Below are positions 42,877-50,635 of a DNA stretch of 64,000 nucleotides, one piece after another. The stretch is from Acidobacteriota bacterium (GTDB lineage Bacteria > Acidobacteriota > Terriglobia > Terriglobales > Acidobacteriaceae). The stretch covers positions 1 to 64,000 of the forward strand of contig JAJYUB010000013.1 in assembly GCA_021792795.1 (NCBI GenBank), given 5' to 3'. Under the pieces are notes generated by a model that had not been told where the DNA came from, searched no databases, and saw only the letters and a program-made list of their open reading frames with translations. The position numbers and the translations under genes are program-made. Positions within the stretch are counted from its first letter, which is position 1. Each line of letters starts with the position of its first letter.

Positions 42877-43527
42877 ATGTCACCTGTGACAGAAACAATT
42901 TCAGCCGCGATGGTGAAGGAGCTGCGCGAGAAGACCGGCGCTCCGATGATGGACTGCCGCAATGCTCTGACAGAAGCCAAGGGCGACATGGAAGAAGCTG
43001 TGGTCGTGCTGCGCAAGCGCGGCATGGCATCGGCGGCCAAGAAGGCCAGCCGCACCGCCAGCGAAGGCGCGGTGGGAACGTATATCCACGCCGGCGGCAA
43101 AATCGGCGTGTTGCTGGAAATCAATTGTGAGAGCGATTTTGTCGCCCGCACGGCGGACTTTCAGGAATTGCTGAAAGACATTGCCATGCACATCGCAGCC
43201 ACCGATCCGCGGTATATCCGCAAGGAAGATGTGACCGCGGAAGACCTGGAACGCGAGAAGGACATCTATCGCGCACAGGCCGCGCAGACCGGCAAGCCCG
43301 CTCCGGTGATTGAAAAGATCGTCGAAGGGAAAATGTCGAAGTTCTACGAGGAAGTCTGCCTGCTGGAGCAGCCCTTCATCAAGGAGCAGACTGTGACCAT
43401 CGCGCAGCTGATTGCGCAGAAGGTCGGCAAACTGGGCGAGAACATCCAGGTGCGCCGCTTCGCCCGCTTCAAAGTTGGCGATTCAAATTGGACTGTGGCC
43501 CAAATTTTGCCAGCAACGGTTCGCTGA
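42877..43527 (+). CDS. tsf: Elongation factor Ts
   Basis: 216 residues from ATG 42877, with GGGAAG 8 bases upstream; GTG 42868 is an alternative. The N-terminal UBA-like domain reads MVKELREKTGAPMMDCRNALTEA. The core contains the EF-Tu contact segment INCESDFVARTADF, and the C-terminal helix has LLEQPFIKEQTVTIAQLIAQK. This is the compact form, shorter than the ~280-residue E. coli protein. EF-Ts recycles EF-Tu from GDP to GTP. Its last 59 bases overlap the convergent propeller gene. Confidence 0.95.
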   Translation: MSPVTETISAAMVKELREKTGAPMMDCRNALTEAKGDMEEAVVVLRKRGMASAAKKASRTASEGAVGTYIHAGGKIGVLLEINCESDFVARTADFQELLKDIAMHIAATDPRYIRKEDVTAEDLEREKDIYRAQAAQTGKPAPVIEKIVEGKMSKFYEEVCLLEQPFIKEQTVTIAQLIAQKVGKLGENIQVRRFARFKVGDSNWTVAQILPATVR

Positions 43528-44905
43528 AAGATGTTCCGGTTGGGGTCGATAGCTGCGTAAATGTGTTGTCCCCGATGTAACTGTCGCCTTGGCCATCGAC
43601 GGTCAACGATGGGCCGCCGATTGAGCCGTGGCCAGAACCTGCCTGATCGTTGAATTGCTGCGCCCAGATGTTCTGACCGGTCCCTTGGAATTTCGCGATA
43701 TAGACGTCGTCTTGCAGGGTGAACGTTGGCAGCAGCGGTTGCTGGGTGTAGCCCGTGATGAGGATGTTTCCGGATGGATCCACCGCAATGCCGCCGCTGC
43801 CGATCTGAAAGGCAGCGCTCGGCGCAAAGGGTGTAAGCCAAACTTGTTGGCCGGTGCCGCTGTTGTACTCCGCGAGAAGGCAACCAGGCGCTGGACTGAC
43901 GGCGTTCTCGACCGGGCAGCCTGCGACCACCGGATCGCCGGTTGCGCCTACGGCAACGCCGGACAGATAAATTCCGGAGCCGTAGCTGGTACTTTGCAAT
44001 TGCTGTACCCATCCCGCCGCGCCCGCGGACGAGTATTGCAACAGGAGCGGCACCGGCGGCGCATTGTAGGAAGTGCGCGTATTTCCAGCGGCGTAGATGT
44101 TTCCTTGTGAATCCACCGCAACTCCACTGAGCGCGGCAATCGCATATTGCGGCAGAGTCCGCTGCCAGAGTATGTTTCCCGAATTGTCGTCCAGTTTGGC
44201 GATCAGGCCAACTTCAGCGGTGGTCTCCAATTCTGTCCCACCCATTCCCACGCTGACCGGCTGCATTTGAACGCTCTGAGCGCCCACAGCCGCTACGCTG
44301 CCGTCAGGTGCAATTGCCAGCCCGGCAATATCTTCGCCCGTGCCGGCGGCGAATTGTTGAACCCATATTCGATTGCCGCTCGAATCCAGCTTGAAAACAA
44401 CTGCCTCGGCCGCGCCTGTTGGATTGGTATACCCAGAATACGCGCCAGACGTGGTCCCGCCCAAAAGAACATTGCCCTGGGCGTCGGCGGCGATGGCGTT
44501 CAGGCTGTCGCCATTGGCGGCCCCTGTGCCAAATTGTTTCAGCCACATCTGTTTCCCGGAAGGATCGTACTTTGCAACAAAATCTTCCGGTGCGCCGTTC
44601 GGATTGCTGAACCCAGGGAATGCACCCAGGGTGACGCCCGCGACGAGCAAGTTCCCGCTGGGGTCGGTGGCAACACCCGTGGCTATATCTCCGTTCCCGG
44701 TTCCGAATTGCGCCGTCCATTGCTCAGTTGAGGCGGCCTGAGTAAAACCCGAGGGTGGCGTTCCCGAGCCGCCCTTGTAGACGCCGCTTCCGCAACCTGA
44801 GATCAAACAGGTAAGAGCGAGGAGAATAGTGGCGGGAAGGTACCACCGATCAAGGTTTCTTTGCAGATGCGCGTTCGAAGCGCAATCGATCGTTGGGACA
44901 CTCAT
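43469..44905 (-). CDS. SBBP-repeat beta-propeller lipoprotein
   Basis: 478 residues. A signal peptide with lipobox (ILLALTCLISGC) predicts a lipid-anchored protein. After a short Gly/Ser linker it contains repeated units of the SBBP type, each with a W..QFG strand and a D..GN motif: WTAQFGTGNGDIATGVATD, SGNLLVAG, KQMWLKQFGTGAANGDSL, QGNVLLGGTTSGAYSGYTNP, NRIWVQQF, GNIYAAGNTRTS and SGNILITGYT. The whole probably forms one beta-propeller outside the cell or in the periplasm. Its 3' end overlaps that of tsf by 59 bases on the opposite strand. No enzymatic role can be inferred. Confidence 0.82.
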   Translation of the reverse strand: MSVPTIDCASNAHLQRNLDRWYLPATILLALTCLISGCGSGVYKGGSGTPPSGFTQAASTEQWTAQFGTGNGDIATGVATDPSGNLLVAGVTLGAFPGFSNPNGAPEDFVAKYDPSGKQMWLKQFGTGAANGDSLNAIAADAQGNVLLGGTTSGAYSGYTNPTGAAEAVVFKLDSSGNRIWVQQFAAGTGEDIAGLAIAPDGSVAAVGAQSVQMQPVSVGMGGTELETTAEVGLIAKLDDNSGNILWQRTLPQYAIAALSGVAVDSQGNIYAAGNTRTSYNAPPVPLLLQYSSAGAAGWVQQLQSTSYGSGIYLSGVAVGATGDPVVAGCPVENAVSPAPGCLLAEYNSGTGQQVWLTPFAPSAAFQIGSGGIAVDPSGNILITGYTQQPLLPTFTLQDDVYIAKFQGTGQNIWAQQFNDQAGSGHGSIGGPSLTVDGQGDSYIGDNTFTQLSTPTGTSFSEPLLAKFGPQSNLNRQL

Positions 44906-45032
44906 TTTCCCTCCGAGATCCGAGCAACGTCAATGATCTTGTACACCGCGTTCACGGTGACTGCCCTTCATTTTGCCATGAGTGCCTCGCAGGCCGGTGG
45001 CGCCCGACACTTGCCTGCCGCTTCTTCCTGGC

Positions 45033-46049
45033 CTACTGTGCCCAGGCGAGGCCGTCGGCACCGGTGCCGGCGTTAATGAGCTTCTGCACCTTCCAGTCGG
45101 ACAAATCGATGGCGGCGACCTGATTTTTCACGTTGCAGGAGACGTAGGCAACCCTGCCGTCGGGACGCACCAGGATTTTCTGCGGCGCGCTGGGAACCAG
45201 AATGGTGTTGACCACATTCAACGTGGCAAGATCGACAACGGCCACCAAGTTGCGGCTGGGAATGGCCACCAGCAGCGAGCGGCCATCCTTCGTAGGAGCG
45301 GTGCCGTAGCCGGTTCCCGGTAACGGTACCCAAGCCTTCACTTTATTGGTTGCGGTGTCGATGACGGCGAGCCGAGGCTGCGTCTGGTCGGAGGTGAAGG
45401 CCATGCTGTTGTCGTTCGAAACGGAAATGCGCTGGGTCTCGCCAGAGATGGGAATGACGGCGAGCGTTTTGCGCGCCTTGATATCGAGGACGGACACGGT
45501 GCCCGGCCCGACGTTGGCGGTATAGCCGCGCGTTCCATCGGGGGAGATGGCGAGCATGTGGGATTGCTCCTGCCCGGTGGGAATGGCGCCGACAATTTTG
45601 AGCGTGCGCGGATCGACGAGGGTGACATCCTGATCGAGTTCCGTGGTCACGTAGAGCAATCCATCGTGCTTGTTGTAGATCACGCAATGGGGACGGACGC
45701 CATGGCCGAATTCGACATGGCCGATGATTTTGCGCGAGGGAAGGTCGATGACCAGCATTTCGTGGCCGTTGAGCCCCGGGTGGCCGACGCCGACGTTGCT
45801 GTAGATAGGAACGTAGGCACTGCGGCCGTCGGGAGAGGCGGCGGCTTCATGACCGTGCATGACCGTTACGCCTTCGGAGATGGTCGCAATTTGTTGCTGG
45901 AGTTCCGGATCGACGAGGCTGATATCTTTATCGCCCTGGTTGACGACCACCAGCAGGGGCGAGGCTTTGGCCGGGGTTTGCGCGTGGAGGGGAAGCGAAA
46001 GCAGGCAAACAGCAGTCAGCAGAAAAGAAAACGGGATGGTTGGGCGCAT
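45033..46049 (-). CDS. YVTN-type beta-propeller protein, exported
   Basis: 338 residues from ATG 46049. A signal peptide (IPFSFLLTAVCLLSLPLHAQ) is followed by seven-or-so propeller blades of the YVTN/40-residue repeat type: VVVNQGDKDISLVDPE, HEAAASPDGRSAYVPIY, KIIGHVEFGHGVRPHCVIY, LLYVTTELDQDVTLVDPRT, GYTANVGPGTVSVLDIKA, MAFTSDQTQPRLAVIDTAT and VAYVSCNVKNQVAAIDLS. Such proteins are periplasmic or surface-exposed; the ligand is unknown. It lies head-to-tail with the SBBP gene and 36 bases from restriction island 2, so it marks the left edge of that island. Confidence 0.82.
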   Translation of the reverse strand: MRPTIPFSFLLTAVCLLSLPLHAQTPAKASPLLVVVNQGDKDISLVDPELQQQIATISEGVTVMHGHEAAASPDGRSAYVPIYSNVGVGHPGLNGHEMLVIDLPSRKIIGHVEFGHGVRPHCVIYNKHDGLLYVTTELDQDVTLVDPRTLKIVGAIPTGQEQSHMLAISPDGTRGYTANVGPGTVSVLDIKARKTLAVIPISGETQRISVSNDNSMAFTSDQTQPRLAVIDTATNKVKAWVPLPGTGYGTAPTKDGRSLLVAIPSRNLVAVVDLATLNVVNTILVPSAPQKILVRPDGRVAYVSCNVKNQVAAIDLSDWKVQKLINAGTGADGLAWAQ

Positions 46050-46085
46050 GGCAACCGCAGTATACATTTGGGGCGTCGGAACATC

Positions 46086-46913
46086 TCAACCCCGCGAACG
46101 CTCCGCGTATTGGCGCCTGGTAATGGCATCGATCTGATCGCCAGGGACAAGCCGATAGTGACGTTCTTCGACGATGAGTACGCGCCCTGCCTCAACGGTC
46201 AACTCAAAGAGTGCTATGGCATCGTCCTCCATGAATTGCGCGGATACTGGCCGGCAATTCAAATCCGGAAATTTGGCCTCGCAACATGCGATATCCTGCG
46301 TGGTCTGTACAGGCGAAAGCTTGTCCGAACCACCTTTCGCCTGTACCGGTATTACGTAATGGGCGCCGTTCCGATTGAGTCCAACATAAATCTCGTCGAT
46401 TTCGATCTGTCCCATACCCTTTACATGAGTACGAAGATGGTTTTGTAGAGAATACGTCGTCAGCCCGAGAAAGATATCGATCAACCTGTTGTAGCGAACC
46501 TTAGCCAACAGTGCCTGTTCGTCGCCAAGCGCATAGGCGCCTATAATTTCCGGTGTGGAATCGGGGATCTTTGTGGCAGCTATGTCTTCGCGCGGCCTGA
46601 TCGTCGTCCCACCGGCCTCGACGAGCCTGAAGCGATACAAGCTTCTTCCAGCGCCTTCGATAATCCATGCCTTACCATTCGGCGCCGTTTTCAGTATTTC
46701 AGCAGGCAAGTCCCGTCGAAATTTAAAGCTGTAAATTACGTCGCCCAAGTTATCCGGGCGTTCGACGCCAACCGCTTCTGCCGCTTCAACCAACTCGTCG
46801 CGGTGGAACTCGAACCCCACTGTACCTTTCGCCCAATACTTCCGAAACAAATGGACGATGATCGGTTCGTACTGAGCCGCCTTGTCTGACCTTTTCACCA
46901 TTCCATCCTTCAA
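46086..46913 (-). CDS. Putative restriction endonuclease, restriction island 2
   Basis: 275 residues. The N-terminal half has a helix-rich stretch (HRDELVEAAEAVGVERPDN, DVIYSFKFRRDLP). The central EIDEIYVGLNRNG and YVIPVQAKGGSD gives Asp173 and Gln191-Ala-Lys193, a plausible PD-(D/E)xK variant (D...QxK) as seen in several restriction enzymes. The gene overlaps the methyltransferase stop by 4 bases (ATGA), the same coupled layout as in island 1. It shows no obvious similarity to the island 1 endonuclease. The family and specificity are not recognised; the restriction role is inferred from motif and context. Confidence 0.68.
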   Translation of the reverse strand: MKDGMVKRSDKAAQYEPIIVHLFRKYWAKGTVGFEFHRDELVEAAEAVGVERPDNLGDVIYSFKFRRDLPAEILKTAPNGKAWIIEGAGRSLYRFRLVEAGGTTIRPREDIAATKIPDSTPEIIGAYALGDEQALLAKVRYNRLIDIFLGLTTYSLQNHLRTHVKGMGQIEIDEIYVGLNRNGAHYVIPVQAKGGSDKLSPVQTTQDIACCEAKFPDLNCRPVSAQFMEDDAIALFELTVEAGRVLIVEERHYRLVPGDQIDAITRRQYAERSRG

Positions 46914-48217
46914 GCCATTGCAAAGTTGAGCTGCGCGACATCCGAACGGTCCGCCGGGCGAAGTCGCTTGCCGACGATATTCTCAGAGACGCCGTAATAC
47001 CTCGCCGCAGAGCTCATTGTCATTTGCAGCAGAAAATCCGGCCCGAGTTCGATAGCGTTCTCTGGGCGCTGAGGCCCTTTCTTCATCGACAGAAGCAGTT
47101 CCGAGGCCACCGCACGACCGAGAAGAGGCGGTACGGAGTTTCCAATCTGACGGAACCCATGCCATTTTGTCGCGTGCAGACGGAACCAGTCGGGATAGGA
47201 ATGAAGCCGCGCCGCTTCGCGGACAGTGATGCAGCGCGGGGCGTAGGGATGGATTGGGCGCGGTGAGGTGAACGCTCCGCGGTCGCTACCCGTTCCGGCT
47301 CGGAGAGTGTTGCATAGTCCTTCTGGATCGAGCTTGAGAAACCTGCTCACTGTTTCCACCTTGCCCGACTCGGTGGCTTTGAATCGCCGTTGCGACAATG
47401 GGGTATGTTCGGTGCGCATACTGGAGGTGAGACGCTTCGGGTCCCATTCTCTTGGATATGAAAAGTCCCGGACATCTTCATCCAATCCACGCAGAACCCG
47501 CGCATAGCGCGACGCTTTACCGAACCGGGCCTCAGGCACTGCATCGGATTCCAGCAACTCAGGATACCGATCGGCATTCGGCAGGTCTCCAATGGCTTCC
47601 CACACGGTTGTGGGCACAGCGGCAACAGCGGTCGGGTATTGTGGCAACGGCAGGCCATTCTTCGCGCCAATCAAGAAAAGTCGGCGCCGATCCTGAGGTA
47701 CGCCGAACTCGGCTGCATTGAGGACCCGATACGGCAAGAGCACTTCATATCCGTTGTCGTGGAAAGCCTCGATCAACTCATCGAGCAATTGTCTATGCTG
47801 GCCGACCGTCAGGCCTTTCACATTTTCGAATATGAAATAACGCGCATCCAATTCGACGGTGAGGCGGACAAATTCCAGAAGCAGGCGATTGCGCGGATCG
47901 TCCAAGGCCCTCTTCCCGATCAGCGAAAATCCTTGGCAAGGTGCCCCCCCGAAGACCACGTCCACGCGGGTGCCGTTCAGTTTCGCGGCTTTTCTGATAT
48001 CGGCTCCCGAGATCTTCGAAGCGTCCGCACATATCGTGGCGCAATTGGGGAAATTGAACTCATGCACGGCGCAATGGATAGGATCTATCTCGACCGCAGC
48101 CGCTACATCGAATCCCGCTTGTTCGAATCCAAGCGATAGACCGCCGGCACCTGCAAACAGGTCGATTCCGATCGGGCGTCCAACACCCTTTCCATGCTTA
48201 GGTCGCGAGAAATTCAT
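46910..48217 (-). CDS. DNA (cytosine-5-)-methyltransferase, restriction island 2
   Basis: 435 residues. Motifs: I IGIDLFAGAGGLSLGFEQAG, IV FGGAPCQGFSLIG with catalytic Cys94, VI FIFENVKGL, VIII FGVPQDRRRLFLIG, and IX-X REAARLHSYPDWF with RQIGNSVPP. The target-recognition region at about 190-300 is unrelated to that of island 1. A C-terminal extension of about 60 residues ends with MSSAARYYGVSENIVGKRLR, which has the look of a helix-turn-helix. Its start overlaps vsr by 20 bases and its stop overlaps the endonuclease by 4, so the three genes form one transcript in the order vsr, methyltransferase, endonuclease. Confidence 0.93.
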   Translation of the reverse strand: MNFSRPKHGKGVGRPIGIDLFAGAGGLSLGFEQAGFDVAAAVEIDPIHCAVHEFNFPNCATICADASKISGADIRKAAKLNGTRVDVVFGGAPCQGFSLIGKRALDDPRNRLLLEFVRLTVELDARYFIFENVKGLTVGQHRQLLDELIEAFHDNGYEVLLPYRVLNAAEFGVPQDRRRLFLIGAKNGLPLPQYPTAVAAVPTTVWEAIGDLPNADRYPELLESDAVPEARFGKASRYARVLRGLDEDVRDFSYPREWDPKRLTSSMRTEHTPLSQRRFKATESGKVETVSRFLKLDPEGLCNTLRAGTGSDRGAFTSPRPIHPYAPRCITVREAARLHSYPDWFRLHATKWHGFRQIGNSVPPLLGRAVASELLLSMKKGPQRPENAIELGPDFLLQMTMSSAARYYGVSENIVGKRLRPADRSDVAQLNFAMA

Positions 48218-48608
48218 CTAGTCGCTCCGTCAATTTCTCGGGTTTCTTGAGTTCGCATTGCCATATCGTGAGTATTGTCCATCCCAACTTTTTCAATTTT
48301 CGCCGAGTACGGCGATCCCGCGCCACATTGGCGCTGAACTTCAGTTTCCAAAAATTCACTCGCGACTTTGGCGTTGTTGCATACTTGCACTTCGGATGCC
48401 GGTGCCAAAAGCATCCATGCACGAATATCACTTTTCGGCGAGAAAGAAAGACCAAATCCGGTCGCCCCGGCAAGCTGATGTCGTAAAGCCGATAGCGATA
48501 TCCCAAGGCATGGACGATTTTCCGCACGGCCATTTCCGGCTTGGTGTCCTTGGAATGCACCGCAGCCATGATGAAGGAACGCTTTGCGCGATCGACATGG
48601 TCGGTCAC
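48198..48608 (-). CDS. vsr: Very short patch repair endonuclease, restriction island 2
   Basis: 136 residues from the GTG at 48608, with GAGG 8 bases upstream. The frame is open to an ATG at 48716, but the family begins with TDHVDRAKRSFIMAAVHSKDTKPE, so the shorter start is chosen. Motifs: LGYRYRLYDISLPGRPDLVF with the catalytic Asp, VIFVHGCFWHRHPKC and LKKLGWTILTIWQCEL. It repairs T:G mismatches at methylated sites. It is clearly diverged from the island 1 copy but of the same family. It is the first gene of its cassette and ends 130 bases from the divergent pyrH. Confidence 0.94.
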   Translation of the reverse strand: MTDHVDRAKRSFIMAAVHSKDTKPEMAVRKIVHALGYRYRLYDISLPGRPDLVFLSRRKVIFVHGCFWHRHPKCKYATTPKSRVNFWKLKFSANVARDRRTRRKLKKLGWTILTIWQCELKKPEKLTERLDEFLAT

Positions 48609-48737
48609 CCACTTTAGCCTCAGATCGTAGCCGTTTACTTGCGCTGCTGCCAATCCTAGCATAGGATGAGCAAGCTCAATCATGCCCCCTGTCAGGCTGC
48701 TGACGCACCTATCCAACTTCTGCGATACTCAAATGGC

Positions 48738-49442
48738 ATGTACAAACGAGTTCTTCTCAAGCTTTCTGGCGAGGCGCTGGCTGCTGACCGCGGCTTCGGG
48801 GTCGATGTCACACGGGTCCACGAAATCGCGGCGGAGATTGCCGACGTGCATTCGATGGGCGTGGAACTGGCGATTGTCGTGGGCGGAGGCAATTTCTTCC
48901 GCGGCGTAGCGGAGCAGGCGCAGGAGATGGACCGCGTCTCAGCCGACCATATGGGTATGCTGGCGACGATCATCAACGCGCTGGCGGTGCAGGACGCGCT
49001 GGAAAAGCAGAATGTCTTCTGCCGGGTGATGAGCGCCATTGAAATGAACCAGGTTTCGGAGCCATACATCCGCCGCCGGGCGATTCGGCATCTAGAAAAA
49101 GGACGGGTGGTGATCTTCGCCGCCGGCACCGGCAATCCATATTTTTCCACCGACACCGCCGCCTCGTTGCGTGCGATGGAAATCAAGGCAGATGTGTTGC
49201 TGAAGGCCACCAAGGTCGAGGGCATTTACAGTGCCGATCCCGCGCTGGATAAAGATGCAGTCAAGTTTGAAGAGATCAGCTATATGGAAATCCTGCAGCG
49301 CAATCTGCGAGTGATGGACATGACGGCTGTGAGTCTTTGCAAGGACAACGATCTGCCGATGATCATCTTCAGCATGAACCAACCGGGCAACATTCGACGC
49401 GCAATCGCCGGCGAAAAAGTTGGCTCCCTGGTCACCACGTAG
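48738..49442 (+). CDS. pyrH: Uridylate kinase
   Basis: 234 residues from ATG 48738. Amino-acid-kinase fold with [74 protein letters not shown] and [15 protein letters not shown]. It phosphorylates UMP to UDP in the cytoplasm. In most bacteria pyrH follows tsf and precedes frr. Here two propeller genes and restriction island 2 lie between tsf and pyrH, and frr is about 9 kb downstream. Confidence 0.96.
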   Translation: MYKRVLLKLSGEALAADRGFGVDVTRVHEIAAEIADVHSMGVELAIVVGGGNFFRGVAEQAQEMDRVSADHMGMLATIINALAVQDALEKQNVFCRVMSAIEMNQVSEPYIRRRAIRHLEKGRVVIFAAGTGNPYFSTDTAASLRAMEIKADVLLKATKVEGIYSADPALDKDAVKFEEISYMEILQRNLRVMDMTAVSLCKDNDLPMIIFSMNQPGNIRRAIAGEKVGSLVTT

Positions 49443-49447
49443 GCGCA

Positions 49448-50635
49448 ATGGCAGTCGCTATCCCGGTCCCCCGCCGCCCCGTAATGCCCGCATTGACGGG
49501 CCTCCGCGCCTTTACCGCGACCAACATCGTGTTCTTCCATTTCTGGAACCCGGCCTGGTTCGGTCCGCTGGCCCCCATGATGGACAACGGCTATGTTGGC
49601 GTCAATTTTTTCTTTCTGCTGTCTGGATTTATTCTCGCCTACAACTATGCCGACCGGTCCGATGCCGGGCAGTTCGATCGCAAGCAGTTCTGGCAGACGC
49701 GTTTTTCGCGGCTCTACCCCGTCTATGTGCTGGGGCTGCTGATTTCCATCCCGATTCTGGAACTGGAGTGGCGCTACCGGACGCACGCGCAGTTTTTTCA
49801 GGGGCTGGCGCTGACGACGATCATGCAGCAGGGCTGGAGCCCAAAACTATGCACGTTCTGGAACACGCCGGCGTGGACGCTCTCCTGCGAGACAGTTTTT
49901 TACTTGCTGTTCCCGATGCTGGTGGCCATCCAGTGGCCGCGGCAAACGCGCAAGCTGTTGCTGATCCTGGCAGGATGCTGGCTGGCCTCGCTGGTGGTTC
50001 CGTTGCTCTATATGTGGATTCGGCCCGATGGCCTGGGGCCGATCACCCGCATGTCCAACAGCTACTGGCTGCGCGCGGTGAAGATGACGCCGCTGCCGCA
50101 CCTGCCAACGTTTACGGCCGGCATCGTGCTCTCAAAGTTGAACGACCGGATGGAACTGCCGAATCGTGTCCGGTACTGGCTGGCGATTATTGGCCTTGGC
50201 AGCGTTTGCACGGTGTTGATGCAGGGGCCAAAAATGTCGTTCCTGCTGATGCACAACGGGCTGATCACGCCTTTGTTCGCCATTACGATTTTAGGCCTGA
50301 CTGGGCATCATCCCATCACGCGTTTTTTGCGGTTTCCGCTGTTTGTCGCGGTCGGCGAGGCCAGCTACTGCCTCTACATTCTTCACTTCAACCTGTGGCG
50401 CTGGATCCATCAAAGCGGGATACTGGTCCGTCTTCACGTCGCGCGCTTCGATCCATGGGTCTCGTACCTGATGCTGGAAATTGCCGCGCTGCTGGCTTAT
50501 CGGTTCCTGGAACGGCCGACGCGCAACTGGCTGCACCAGGTGTTGCCGGCCCTGAAGCATGCCCGTGGACAGTTTGCGCCGTCGCGCGTTGCCGGTCCGC
50601 AGGCTATTGCGGCGGAGCAGGCTTCCGAAGGTTGA
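49448..50635 (+). CDS. Membrane acyltransferase family 3 (OafA/ExoZ-like)
   Basis: 395 residues from ATG 49448, 5 bases after pyrH. About ten transmembrane helices. Family motifs: MPALTGLRAFTATNIVFFHF with the conserved Arg and His, GYVGVNFFFLLSGFILAYNY, FWQTRFSRLYPVYVLGLL, TPAWTLSCETVFYLLFP and ASYCLYILHFNLW. Such enzymes O-acylate cell-surface sugars such as O-antigen, Nod factor or peptidoglycan using a cytoplasmic acyl donor. The acceptor here is unknown. The gene converges on the OPT transporter gene and overlaps it by 32 bases. Confidence 0.88.
   Translation: MAVAIPVPRRPVMPALTGLRAFTATNIVFFHFWNPAWFGPLAPMMDNGYVGVNFFFLLSGFILAYNYADRSDAGQFDRKQFWQTRFSRLYPVYVLGLLISIPILELEWRYRTHAQFFQGLALTTIMQQGWSPKLCTFWNTPAWTLSCETVFYLLFPMLVAIQWPRQTRKLLLILAGCWLASLVVPLLYMWIRPDGLGPITRMSNSYWLRAVKMTPLPHLPTFTAGIVLSKLNDRMELPNRVRYWLAIIGLGSVCTVLMQGPKMSFLLMHNGLITPLFAITILGLTGHHPITRFLRFPLFVAVGEASYCLYILHFNLWRWIHQSGILVRLHVARFDPWVSYLMLEIAALLAYRFLERPTRNWLHQVLPALKHARGQFAPSRVAGPQAIAAEQASEG

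Noticed and set aside
48609-48716. Longer N-terminus for the island 2 Vsr starting at 48716
   Set aside because: The extra 36 residues have no counterpart in the Vsr family; GTG 48608 has a ribosome-binding site and begins at the conserved N-terminus.
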